From assembly GCF_016097555.1 (NCBI RefSeq), contig NC_054699.1, positions 8,778,316 to 8,842,315 on the forward strand: 64,000 bases of DNA, in the 5' to 3' direction. A model generated the notes under the pieces. It did not search any database. It was not told the origin of the DNA and worked only from the letters and a program-made list of their open reading frames with translations. The position numbers and the translations under genes were made by a program. Position 1 is the stretch's first letter. Each line of letters starts with the position of its first letter. Positions 21,903-31,520 of the stretch are shown here, piece after piece. This DNA is from Gigantopelta aegis. Lineage: Eukaryota > Mollusca > Gastropoda > Neomphalida > Peltospiridae.

Positions 21903-24502
21903 ATGACTACAGAATCGCCCTCGTCGACGAATGGCGACAACAGCACCGTCAGCGATGTCATCCCAACTACCACAGCGTCCTCCGTGAAATTGACGAGTGA
22001 CACGACTATCAAGACAACAACCATTAGTAGGTAGAGGTATTCAGCATTAAGCTGTGATGTATTCCATAACAACAATAATTAGTAGGTAGAGGTATTCAGA
22101 ATTAAGATGTGATGTATTCCATAACAACAATAATTAGTGGGTAGAGGTATTCAGAATTAAGATGCGATGTGTTCCATAACAACAATAATTAGTGGGTAGA
22201 GGTATTCAGAATTAAGATGGGATGTATTCCATAACAACAATAATTAGTGGGTAGAGGTATTAACAATTAAGATGTGATGTATTCCATAACACCAACCATT
22301 AGTGGGTAGAGGTATTCAGAATTAAGATGTGATGTATTCCATAACAACGATAATTAGTGGGTAGAGGTATTCAGAATTAAGATGTGATGTATTCCATAAC
22401 AACGATAATTAGTGGGTAAAGGTATTCAGAATTAAGATGTGATGTATTCCATAACAACGATAATTAGTGGGTAGAGGTATTAAGAATTAAAATGTGATCT
22501 ATTCCACAAAACAACAATAATTAGTAGATATTGTCATTAAGATTTCAGGTGTGAAGTGCTCCATAAAAACAACAATAATTAATAAGTATATGTAGTCAGA
22601 TTTCAGATGCGAAGTGTTCAATAATAAAAAGAACAACACTATTAAATACAAAAACGTCAGTAATTATTGGTACATGCATTCAGATTTCAGACTTGTTAAA
22701 TAAAAATAACAACAATTAGAATTTATAGCCATTCAGATTTCAGATTTTGCATATAAGCTATATCTAATTAGATAAAACAAGTGTATGTGGGTTTATGGTT
22801 GTGTGTATGTATGTGTGTGTGTGTGTGTGTGTTGTGTATATGTGTTGTGTAGTGTATGTGGTGTGTAGTGTATGTGGTGTGTGTGTGTTGTGTAGTGTAT
22901 ATGTGTTATGTAGTGTATGTGGTGTGTGTGTTTGTGTGTGTGTTGTGTAGTGTAGATGTGTTGTGTAGTGTGTGTGTGTGTTGTGTATGTGATGCGTGTG
23001 TGTGTATGGTGTGGTGTGTGCGTATGTGTGTTGTGTAGTGTATGCGGTGTGTGTTGTTTGTGTATGTTTACATTTAAAATATATTAGACAGTGTGTTCTT
23101 CTTTTCAGTGCCCAAACTGAACAGTGCTCAAGTGTTTGGTCTGTCTGCGGGAATAGCCATTGTTCTTATTGCTATTTTGATTGTGCTCATCTGTCTGCGA
23201 AAACGAGGGTTAGTGACATTCTCTCTTTCTCTGTCTGTCTCTTTCTCTCTGTCTGTCTTTCTGTCTCTCTTTCTCTCTGTCTGCCTGTCTCTCTCTCTCC
23301 CTCTTTCTCTCTGTCTCCCTCTTTCTCTCTGTCGGTCTTTCTGTCTGTCTCTCTCTCTTTCTGTCTGTCTCTCTCCCTCTTTCTCTGTCTGTCTTTCTGT
23401 CTGTCTCTCTCTCTCTGTCTGTCCGTCTCTCTCCCTCTTTCTCTGTCTGTCTATCTCTTTCTCTATGTCTTTCTGTCTGTCTGTCCGTCTCTTTTCCTCT
23501 TTCTCTGTCTGTCTGTCTTTTTTTTTCTCTCTCTCTCTGTCCGTCTCTCTCCCTCTTTCTTTCTGTCTGTCTCTCTTTCTGTCTCTCTCCCTCTTTCTCT
23601 GTCGGTCTATCTGTCTCTGTCCCCCTCTTTCTCTCTGTCTGTCTGTCTCTCTCTCTCTCCCTCTGTTGTCTCTCTTGCTGTCTGTCTCTGCCATCCAGTA
23701 GCCGATGATTCATAAAGCATGTGCTCTAGTGGTGTCGTTAAACAAAAGAAACCCTCTCTGTCTCTGTTTCACTCTTATCCATCTCTTTCCCTTCTCTCTC
23801 TCGCTTTCTCTCTGCGTCTCCCTGTCTTATCCATCTCTCTCCCTCCCTCCTTTTCTCTCTCCCTGTGTGTGTATGTATGTGTGCGTGTATGGTGTGTGTG
23901 TGTATGTGTGTGTTTGTATGTGTGTATATATTTGTATGTATGTGTGTGTGGTGTTTGTATGTGTGTATGTTTGCATGTCTGTGTGTGTGTTTGTATGTGT
24001 GTTTGTTTTTATGTGTGTGTGTTTGTATGTGTGTTTTTGTATGTGTGTGCTTGCGTGTATATGTGTGTGTATGTGTGCGTATCTGTCTTTGTCTGGTTTT
24101 CTCAAATACGTGTATATGAATTTTAAACAGTAATATTTTGTGTCTAAATTTTGTCTTTGTTATAGAAAACTGAAATCACTCCATTGTTTCGGCAAGCCGA
24201 TTCGAAGTCGTCGATCATCGAACTCGAGCAGCCGACATCCGCTCGACCTTGAAACGTACGACGATCACGACAACGATTCGCTCAACGACGACAACCTCAG
24301 GCCGACCGACGGCGACCTGTTCGCCATTGGTGACGTAGAAGACGTCGAGTATCCCACGAACACTGCCGAAGATGGGTATTTTTACGACGAGGTATTCAGT
24401 CGATCTGCTTTCGAGGACGCGGCTACGAACCAGTCTATCAAACAGTTATACAGTATTCAGTCCGATGACGAACTTCCGGTTCTGCCGAATTCAAGACACT
24501 GA
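21903..24502 (+). CDS. Small single-pass membrane protein, three coding exons (186 aa)
   Basis: Exons: 21879-22026 (ATG at 21903, with an in-frame TAG just before it that fixes the start), 23109-23208 and 24166-24502 (stop TGA). Donors are gtaggt and gttagt; acceptors are 'tctcacag', 'cttttcag' and 'tgttatag'. Phases match (1, then 2) and the exons total 561 nt. Residues 1-41 are Ser/Thr-rich with one N-glycosylation sequon at Asn13, residues 50-71 are a hydrophobic helix (GIAIVLIAILIVLICL) followed by basic RKRGKLK, and residues 79-186 form a Ser-rich then acidic tail with a YDEV (YxxPhi) motif. No signal peptide is visible, so it would use its helix as a reverse signal anchor, outside N-terminus, cytoplasmic C-terminus. 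I do not recognise a family; it could be a short mucin-like receptor or a truncated relative of a larger one. A separate 5' leader exon may lie at 17.2 kb. Confidence 0.7.
22026..22770 (+). repeat. 55 bp minisatellite beginning at an exon's splice donor
   Basis: Units start at 22026, 22081, 22136, 22191, 22246, 22301, 22356, 22411 and 22466 at exactly 55 bp, then degrade to about 22770. The first unit starts at the last base of the exon (A|gtaggtagag), so every unit repeats a donor-like 'tagtgggtagagg' or 'tagtaggtagagg'. Confidence 0.95.
22800..23066 (+). repeat. TG-rich microsatellite in intron
   Basis: Irregular 'gtgttgtgtagtgtatgtg' units run up to about 40 bases before the acceptor of the transmembrane exon. 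Confidence 0.9.
23215..23693 (+). repeat. TC/TCTG-rich microsatellite in intron
   Basis: About 480 bp of pyrimidine-only repeats begins 7 bases after the donor of the transmembrane exon. Open frames on both strands are artefacts. Confidence 0.95.
23696..23752 (+). repeat. SINE tail 1 fragment
   Basis: 'agtagccgatgattcataaa' to 'gtggtgtcgttaaacaaaag', sitting between two microsatellites. Confidence 0.85.
23860..24095 (+). repeat. TG/TATG-rich microsatellite in intron
   Basis: Irregular 'tgtgtgtgtttgtatgtg' repeats preceding the last coding exon of the membrane-protein gene. Confidence 0.95.
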
Positions 24503-25080
24503 TGTCTGTACGACTGATATTGTTTTTGTGATTTCAAAATAATCTAGGCTCTGTCTTGAAGTGAGATACATTTTGGTGATGTCCCTCGCAAATTGTATTA
24601 ATTCAGTGTTTTCAAAATGTCCACATGAATTATTATTATTATTTTTTCAAATCAAGATATGGACTCTGTTTTGCGATGGGATACAACTTTAGTGATATCA
24701 ACACGAATGATATTGTTTTCTTCACGACTTAGTTTGTAGAGATACGACTTTCTATATGGAAAATGTTTTCTCTACCTCACGACACTAACGTCGCGACGAA
24801 TGATATTATTATTTTAAGAAACGTTTATGCCTGGACGCTATTTTGTGCAGATATATGACTTTTAAGTATTGAGATATTTCAAATATCGAAACTGTTTTGC
24901 TCTCTTTACTTGATTTTGCGAATTACCCGGACATGCGATAATACGTCAAACTGCATTATAAAACTTATTACCCAAGCTTGAGTAAAGGAACGAATGAAAT
25001 GAATGAATATAAACAATATAATATACCAAAATGTGCACAATTAAACAATTGTTTAAATTACAGATAACAGATAATTATAC
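24503..25080 (+). other. Probable 3' UTR and downstream sequence
   Basis: AT-rich sequence after the stop codon of the membrane-protein gene. No canonical AATAAA was found close by; 'gaatgaatataaac' near 25000 is a weak candidate. Confidence 0.35.
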
Positions 25081-25082
25081 CA

Positions 25083-25086
<4 letters not shown>

Positions 25087-25141
<55 letters not shown>

Positions 25142-25278
25142 CCTCCTCCCTCTCTCCTCCCTCCCCCTCGCCTCCTCCCCTCCTCCTCCCTCCCTCTCCG
25201 CTCTCTCTTCCTCCCTCCCTCCCTCTCGCCTTCCTCCCTCCCCTCCTCCCTCCCTCTCTCCTCTCTCTCGCTCTCTCT

Positions 25279-25359
<81 letters not shown>

Positions 25360-25445
25360 CTGTCTATGTATGTATGTATGTATGTATGTATGTATACACA
25401 CACACACATACACATACATATATACATACACATACACATATACAT
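25087..25445 (+). repeat. Compound microsatellite (TC)n, CCTC-rich, (TG)n, (TATG)n, (CA)n
   Basis: About 360 bp of simple repeats without unique interruption; all open frames here are composition artefacts. Confidence 0.95.
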
Positions 25446-25535
25446 ATAAACATTTGTTTTAGATCAAAATAAAAATGCTATTACATGCCTTTGTACTCCA
25501 GTTAAGTAGCTAATTGGGTATCATCATTAACTAGT

Positions 25536-25761
25536 TCAGTGCACCACGACTGGTATATCAAAGGCCGTGGTATGTGGCCCTGTCTGTGGGATGGTGCATA
25601 TAAAATATCCTTTGCTGCTAATCGAAAAGAGTAGCTCATGAAGTGGCGACAGCGGGTTTCGTCTCTCAATATCTGTGTGGTCCTTAACCATATGTCTGAC
25701 GCCACATAACCGTAAATAAAATGTGTTGAGTGCATCGTTAAATAAGACATTTCCTTCCTTG
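25536..25761 (+). repeat. SINE core with tail 2, target-site duplication
   Basis: Starts at 'cagtgcaccacgactggtat' and ends 'gacatttccttccttg'. Flanking 'attaactagt' at 25526-25535 and 25762-25771 proves a 5'-truncated insertion. Confidence 0.9.
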
Positions 25762-25771
25762 ATTAACTAGT

Positions 25772-26170
25772 GCAGCTGGATTTTGGTGTCATTACAAAAT
25801 ACGACCGCTGTATACATAGCGAACCTTCATTAGCCGAGGTTATATATATAGTCGACTTTTTGGTATTTTGTTGGATACTGAGAAATCGATTGTGTTCGTG
25901 GTGATATAATTTTCGTGTAATTCGTGGACTGGGGCAATCAACGAATTTAAGAACACAACGAAAATATAACACACATATACCTATAATACAAATGTACGAC
26001 TATCTTTTTTTTATCCACGAATTTAGGTACCCAACAAAATGTGTGTATTGGCGAAACAACGAAAATAGTAAACCATGAAAATTAAGGATTTCACAGAACG
26101 CGATGACATTTTAAAAGTTTTTAATATACACTGAGATAAATTACATTAAATTTCGATAGTTAAATCTACA
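25772..26170. other. No gene seen
   Basis: AT-rich sequence; short oligomers such as 'acgaatttaagaacac' and 'acgaatttaggtaccc' recur, suggesting an old repeat, but no family was recognised. Confidence 0.3.
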
Positions 26171-26174
26171 AAGG

Positions 26175-26420
26175 AGGCAAGACGTAGCCCAGTTAGGATC
26201 GACCCCCGTCGGTGGGCCCATTGGGCTATTTCTTGTTCCAGCCAGTGCACCACGACTGGTATATCAAAGGCCGTGGTATGTGCTACTAATGGAAAAAATA
26301 TAGTGGGTTTCCTCTCTAAGACTATACGTCAAAGTTACCAAATGTATGCTATGCGATTGCCGATGATTTATAAATCAATGTGCTTTAATTGTGTCGTTAA
26401 GCAAAACAAACTTTAATTTT
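26175..26420 (+). repeat. SINE family A, internal deletions, tail 1
   Basis: 'gacgtagcccagttaggatc' (part of the head deleted) to 'tgtcgttaagcaaaacaaac'. Confidence 0.85.
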
Positions 26421-26582
26421 AACTTTAAATATGTAAAGTTTATATTTGAAAATGATTAATTTGTAGTTATTGCTAAAAATATTTGGAAAAAATAACAAAA
26501 TATAACACTTGCAACTTTGAAAAGTGCGTTCTTTGGAGTTTAGCATGTAATTATTTATCCACGAAATACCGGTTCAAAGGTT

Positions 26583-26652
26583 CATTTTGTTTAACGTCAC
26601 CACTAGATCACATTGATTTATTAATCATCGGTTATTGTATGTCAAATATTTA
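26583..26652 (-). repeat. SINE tail 1 fragment
   Basis: 'tttgtttaacgtcaccacta' to 'ggttattgtatgtcaaat'. Confidence 0.75.
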
Positions 26653-26699
26653 AACACGTTGTCGAGACATATACGTACCAATTATCCACCAACCTCAAC

Positions 26700-27230
26700 G
26701 ACAAAGCTGAAGATTGAGAAGGAGGTGGAGGGAATTGAGAAGCAGGAAGGAAATGAGGGGGAGGGAATTAAGGAGGAGGAAAAGGGATTTGAGGAGGTGC
26801 TGGAGGAGGTAATCCAGGAGCAGGGGGGAAATAAGGAGGAGGGAATTGAGAAGAATGAGATGGAGGGAATCGAGGATGAAGAAGAGGGAATTGAGGAAAA
26901 GGTGGAGGGAACTGAAGAGAAGGGAAAATGAGGAGGTAGAGGGAATTGCGGAGGTGGTGGAGGGAATTGGGGAGGAGGAGGTGGAGAGAATTGAGAAGGA
27001 TGATGTGGAGAGAATTGAGGAGGTAGAGGGAATTGCGGAAGTGGTGGAGGGAATTGGGGAGGAGGATGTGGAGAGAATTGGGGAATTGAGGAGCAGGAGG
27101 GAATTAGGGAGGAGAAGGTTGAGATAATTGAGGAGTAGGAGAAGATAATTGAGGATGAGGAGGCGGTAGAGGGAACTGAGGAGCAGGAGGGAATTAGGGA
27201 GGAGGTTGAGGGAATTGAGAGAGCATTCCA
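26700..27230 (+). repeat. Purine-rich minisatellite, about 20-27 bp units
   Basis: Variants of 'gaggaggtggagggaattga' repeat for about 530 bp with indels between units. One strand is nearly all purine, which can favour triplex (H-DNA) structure. The Ser/Pro-rich and Glu-rich open frames here are artefacts. Confidence 0.85.
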
Positions 27231-27607
27231 AAATAAATTCAGAAACAAAAGATCGACTTCAGAATTAAGAAACTTTTGGGTTTTTTTTAATATGTGTGTG
27301 TGTGGATAGTTCTGGAGAGACGGATTTTTTTTTTTTTTTTGCCTCACAGCTAATAACAACAGCTCAGTGTATTGTAGCTTTTATACTCAGTCGCAACCTT
27401 CACAAAACTAGTTTTCGCCAACAACTCAACGTTGGAAACAGGATAAAAGTAATGAAAATAAGTAAATATGTACTTTTAAATGTGTTTAAAAAAAAGAAAA
27501 AGAAAAAGCTACATGTAATAAGAGAGATAACTCTACATAAGGGATACATTAGGTTGCAGTATACAGTTAGCTCCCTTGTGTACAATACACTTGTTTTTGC
27601 ACAGATC

Positions 27608-27820
27608 CACCGGCCTCGGCGGTGTCGTGGTTAAGTCATAAGGCTGATAGGTACAGGCTTCGCAACTCGGTACCGGCTCCAACCCAGAGCGAGTTGTAAC
27701 GACTCAATGGGTAGGTGTCAAGCCACTAAACCATCTTCTCTCTCACTAACCACTAATAATTAACCCACTGTCCTGGACAGACAGTCCAGATATCTGTGTG
27801 TGCTCAGGACAGCGTGCTTT
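27608..27820 (+). repeat. SINE family B
   Basis: Begins 'ccaccggcctcggcggtgtc' and ends in 'gctcaggacagcgtgctttt'; inserted into the dispersed repeat next to 'cacagatcc'. Confidence 0.85.
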
Positions 27821-28116
27821 TCACCAATAGTGAAAATGGTTTAGCTGTAATGAGGCTTGGTATTCATACACCGGGTTTTCCTTGTGGTAAACGTTGGGCG
27901 CGATCAGTTTGGGTAATTTTCAAAAAAGCTGATTTTGTAAAAAAAAATTATAGCTAAACCTTTATTCAAATGACGATTTTTTTTAAAGTTTGATGAGCAA
28001 AGTTTCTATAAATATATGCATTATATCCGCCAAGTCCCGCTTGGGTGTGGTTTGTATGGATGTGGTTTGTATGGATGTGAACATTGTCAAATATGCACCC
28101 ACAATCATGAAGTTTG

Positions 28117-28283
28117 GCAGGGCCGTAGCTAGCGGGGGGGGGGGGGAGAAAAAAAACCCCGGAAAGCATTATAGAAACTTAAAGAAAATTCTCTTCTTAA
28201 CTGTTTAAGGAGTTTTAGACTATTAACTACTCAGTTGCTCCCCCCCCCCCCCCCCCCAAAACAAAAAATCCTAGCTACGGCCG
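28117..28283. mobile_element. Short MITE with GGCCGTAGCTAG ends and G/C homopolymers
   Basis: 'cagggccgtagctagc' at the left and 'gctacggccg' at the right are inverted. G and C homopolymer runs lie near the two ends and 'atagaaacttaaa' lies inside. The element at 46392-46696 has the same ends, inner motif and C run. Confidence 0.65.
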
Positions 28284-28489
28284 TTTGGGTATACATTTTG
28301 GAAAGTAATAAAATTTTTAACTACACATATTTAAAATGAGTCCCCTTTATAATAATGACCATATTCGTAATTTCCTTGAGAATAAAAATACCTGTATCTT
28401 TCTTTATTTTTAAGGCATAGGTGGACATTTAGGATGCCAGAGGCTGGCATCCATAAATCACAGCTCAAGATTCACAAATACGCAAAATA

Positions 28490-29405
28490 AGCTTTTATTG
28501 TGTGCTTGCTATTTTATTTATTTATTAACAACATTTTTAAAAATATAAATTGCATATACAAATAGTACCTTTTATTAATATATTTTTTTATCCTTTTTCC
28601 CTAAACTGAAACATATGAATAAATTACTGACTAAAAATAATTTCCTTTCGCACGGAGAATACTACACAGTTCACTCCCGAGTGAGATTTCATTCATCACG
28701 GTCCACTATAGTTCCTAATTGTGACACATGTTATGGTTCACATATTCACGTCTAGTTATTGGAGAAAAATTAAAACAATTTGTATGTTTAATGGTAAGCC
28801 TTCTGGCTGCATTTTGCCCATGCTATTTTGTAATATTTGCATTGACCTTTTGGGACATGGGTGTAAAGCGGAAGTGACAGCCGGAGTGAATCGGTTAATG
28901 AACCACGTGTCCGGACCGGTACTAGAGCCAGATGCGGTCGTATAGCAAAAAAACAAAACAAAAAAAAACTGAGACGGAAATGTTCTCAATTTTGGAGTGA
29001 AAATAAATGCTTATGTAATGTATGTACACAATGGTGTATGTTGTTAGTGCCAATGAGAACCCGTCCTATTGACAATCTTCGTTTGAAGTTGGACAATTTA
29101 ACATGGGTTTCAATGGCAGATGACATCTGTATAGTGAGGCCTTATTGTCATTTGCGCATATTTGACACATGGTTCAAAATGTAATTAGAAAAAAACGTGT
29201 TAAAGGCTCGTTTATAGTTGAGGGGTGGAGTGGTCGAGTCATGTTCCCCGGAAAATACATTGGAAAAAAAAGAGAAGAGAAAACGGGGGTTTCGACCTCC
29301 CCACCCCCCCACCCCCACCCCCCACCCCCCACGCGTCTGTGTTGCAGCCACATATTACGTTCCCATATCGACTTTACTTAAGGTTCAGGCACGCCCGTCG
29401 TGTGC
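28490..29405. other. No gene seen
   Basis: AT-rich sequence with a poly-C/A tract at 29300-29335. No convincing exon on either strand. Confidence 0.35.
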
Positions 29406-29411
29406 ACGGTA

Positions 29412-29551
29412 TCAGGCGCGGATCCAGAGGTTTATTAAGGGAAGCGCCGGGCATGGTAAGATATGTTTGAACAGGGTTGTATTTTATTTTCGCTGATGAC
29501 GGCAAAAAAACCCAGGAGGGAGCCGCCACCCCCTGCCCGATCCGCGCCTGA
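29412..29551. mobile_element. 140 bp MITE with TCAGGCGCGGATC ends
   Basis: 'tcaggcgcggatcc' and 'gatccgcgcctga' are inverted termini with a G-rich or C-rich arm. Half-copies with the same 'ggatcca' core lie near 15405 and 17735. It sits about 50 bp beyond the stop codon of the GPCR gene, so probably in its 3' UTR. Confidence 0.65.
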
Positions 29552-29600
29552 GTATCTGACATTGTGACCTGCTCTGTTCAGGACAGATCCGTCACGTATC

Positions 29601-30518
29601 TCAGACAGAACACCTTATAAAGAAGAGCTTTCGAAATCTGTGTCTGAATTCTTTGGTTCTAATGGCGTATATTATGGGGTTCAAGAATGAGTTCGATACG
29701 CCCAGAATAAACAAATGAGTCCCTATGATGTTCTTGAGGCAACACGTGGGCTCTCCACACGTCATCTGAACGGCCGTCAGGATGAGAAACGGACACCACG
29801 TGACGACCAAGCAACCAATCACGACCAAGAGCGTCTTCATGGACTTCCAGTTGTGAGACGACAGGCCTAAGGGTCCGCTGTTACTCCTGACAACCCCGAT
29901 GTTGTGGAGAGCCTCGATCCGCCTTATGTGAACCCTGGCCTTCCTGAATAGCTTGATGTATATGGCGAAGACTACGAGTATCGGCACGAAGGCTACGATG
30001 AAGAGAAACACGACGTAGCCGGACGCCAGGACGAAAAGAAACGAGCAGTAGTTTCTGTACTCTGGGTTACTCCAGCCCATGAGGGGAGCGAACCCAACCG
30101 ACAGCGAGTGGATCCATGTGGCAGCTATGGCGACGGCTGCCTTGCGTGGCGTCATGATCTGTTGGTAGCGTAACGCGCACGTGATGGCGACCACCCTGTC
30201 TATGGCGACGAGCAGGATGGAGAGCGTGGACGCTTGGAGCGTGCACACCGTGAGTCCGATCCGCAGCAGACACAGCTTCAGCGTCGGCTCGTTGGCCTTG
30301 GTGATGACGGTTCCCAGGGACACGGCGCCGACGCCCACGTCGGCGACGGCGAGGGAGAGAATAAACCAGTAGGTGGGTCTGTAGAACTTCCTCTCGGTGG
30401 CGATGAACAGCAGCACGGCGCCGTTGCTGATGATGATGAGGACAACGACGGGAATGAGCACGTACTGCTTGATCCTCTCGTGCACGTTGTTCACGTCGGC
30501 CTCGCACGGAGGCGTCAT
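29601..30518 (-). CDS. Class A (rhodopsin-type) GPCR, adenosine-receptor-like, intronless (305 aa)
   Basis: Seven hydrophobic segments are visible. Landmarks: Asn in SNGAVLL (TM1), LAVAD (TM2), a Cys before TM3 (LKLCLLRIG) that can pair with the Cys in extracellular loop 2 (YRNYC), DRV in place of DRY after TM3, the TM4 Trp (ATWIHS), a TM5 Pro (AFVPILVV), TWCPF in TM6, and NPIIYA in TM7 followed by an amphipathic helix 8 (RTKEFRHRFRKLFF). The N-terminus is short with no signal peptide, and the start has A at -3. Among known families, the TM7-helix 8 stretch looks most like adenosine receptors and their MECA-cluster kin. The ligand cannot be told from sequence. It is intact, single-exon and GC-rich compared with its surroundings. 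A minisatellite lies just upstream, so it may be in the promoter or leader. Confidence 0.9.
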   Translation of the reverse strand: MTPPCEADVNNVHERIKQYVLIPVVVLIIISNGAVLLFIATERKFYRPTYWFILSLAVADVGVGAVSLGTVITKANEPTLKLCLLRIGLTVCTLQASTLSILLVAIDRVVAITCALRYQQIMTPRKAAVAIAATWIHSLSVGFAPLMGWSNPEYRNYCSFLFVLASGYVVFLFIVAFVPILVVFAIYIKLFRKARVHIRRIEALHNIGVVRSNSGPLGLSSHNWKSMKTLLVVIGCLVVTWCPFLILTAVQMTCGEPTCCLKNIIGTHLFILGVSNSFLNPIIYAIRTKEFRHRFRKLFFIRCSV

Positions 30519-30559
30519 TGTGCGGGTTACAGCGAATACCCCAAGTCACGTAGTTTCTT

Positions 30560-31520
30560 GCACTGATGTATTATAGAAATAATCCTAGTCACCTAGTGTC
30601 ATGCACATATATATATACTATAGAATACTCCAGTCACGTAGTGTTATGTACATATACAATAATCCAGTCACACAGTGTCATGTACAGATGTATTATAGAA
30701 TACTCCAGTTACGTAGTTCATGCACATATGTATTATAGAATACGCCTAGTCACGTAGTGTCACACACATAATTTTATGTATTGTAGAATACTCCAGTTAC
30801 GTAGTGTCATGCACAGATGTATTATAGAATACGCCTAGTCACGTAGTGTCACACACATATGTATTATAGAATATTCCAGTTACGTAGTTCATGCACATAT
30901 GTATTATAGAATACGCCTAGTCACATAGTGTCATAATACATATGTATTACAGAATACTCCAGTTACGTAGTTCATGCACATATGTATTATAGAATACGCC
31001 TAGTCACGTAGTGTCATAATATATATGTATTGTAGAATACTCCAGTTACGTAGTTCATGCACATATGTATTATAGAATACGCCTAGTCACGTAGTGTCAC
31101 ACACACATATGTATTATAGAATACGCCAAGTCACGTAGTGTCACACACACACACACACATGTATTATAGAATACGCCTAGTCACGTAGTGTCACACACAC
31201 ACATGTATTATAGAATACGCCTAGTCACATAGTGTCACACACACATGTATTATGGAATACTCCAGTTACATAGTTCATGCACATATGTATTATAGAATAC
31301 GCCTAGTCACGTAGTGTCACACACATACTATTATGTATTATAGAATACTCCAATTACGTAGTTTATGCACATATGTATTATAGAATACGCAGAGTCACGT
31401 AGTGTCACACACACATATGCATTATAGAATACTCTAGTTACGTAGTGTCCTATTCCAAGTCGCGTTGTCTCATGCAGATGTATTATAGAATAATCATAGT
31501 CACGTTGTGTCATAATACAT
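30560..31520 (+). repeat. Minisatellite of about 40-45 bp units directly upstream of the GPCR
   Basis: About 22 units alternate between two types, 'atactccagttacgtagttc' and 'atacgcctagtcacgtagtg', joined by 'cacatatgtattatagaat'. Every unit carries a TCACGTAG- or TTACGTAG-like site. The array begins about 40 bp before the receptor's start codon. Confidence 0.9.

Larger units (their letters stand above)
27530..28490 (+). repeat. Dispersed repeat of unknown class, copy 1
   Basis: Matches, in reverse orientation, 51570-52190: shared blocks include 'cagttagctcccttgtgt', 'ttttgcacagatcc', 'atggtttagctgtaa', 'caccgggttttccttgtg', 'aaatacctgtatctttcttt' and 'agattcacaaata'. In this copy a family B SINE (27608-27820) and a short MITE (28117-28283) have inserted. 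No protein was recognised in it. Confidence 0.75.

Noticed and set aside
22856-24133. Overlapping Cys/Val, Leu/Ser and Arg/Asp-rich frames
   Set aside because: Microsatellites in the introns of the membrane-protein gene; only the short exon parts at 23109-23208 and from 24166 are coding.
26682-27359. A 225-codon Ser/Pro-rich minus-strand frame
   Set aside because: It is the complement of the purine-rich minisatellite.
30067-30549. 160-codon minus-strand frame and a 110-codon plus-strand frame overlapping the GPCR
   Set aside because: Shadows of the GC-rich receptor gene; the receptor frame has all GPCR landmarks.
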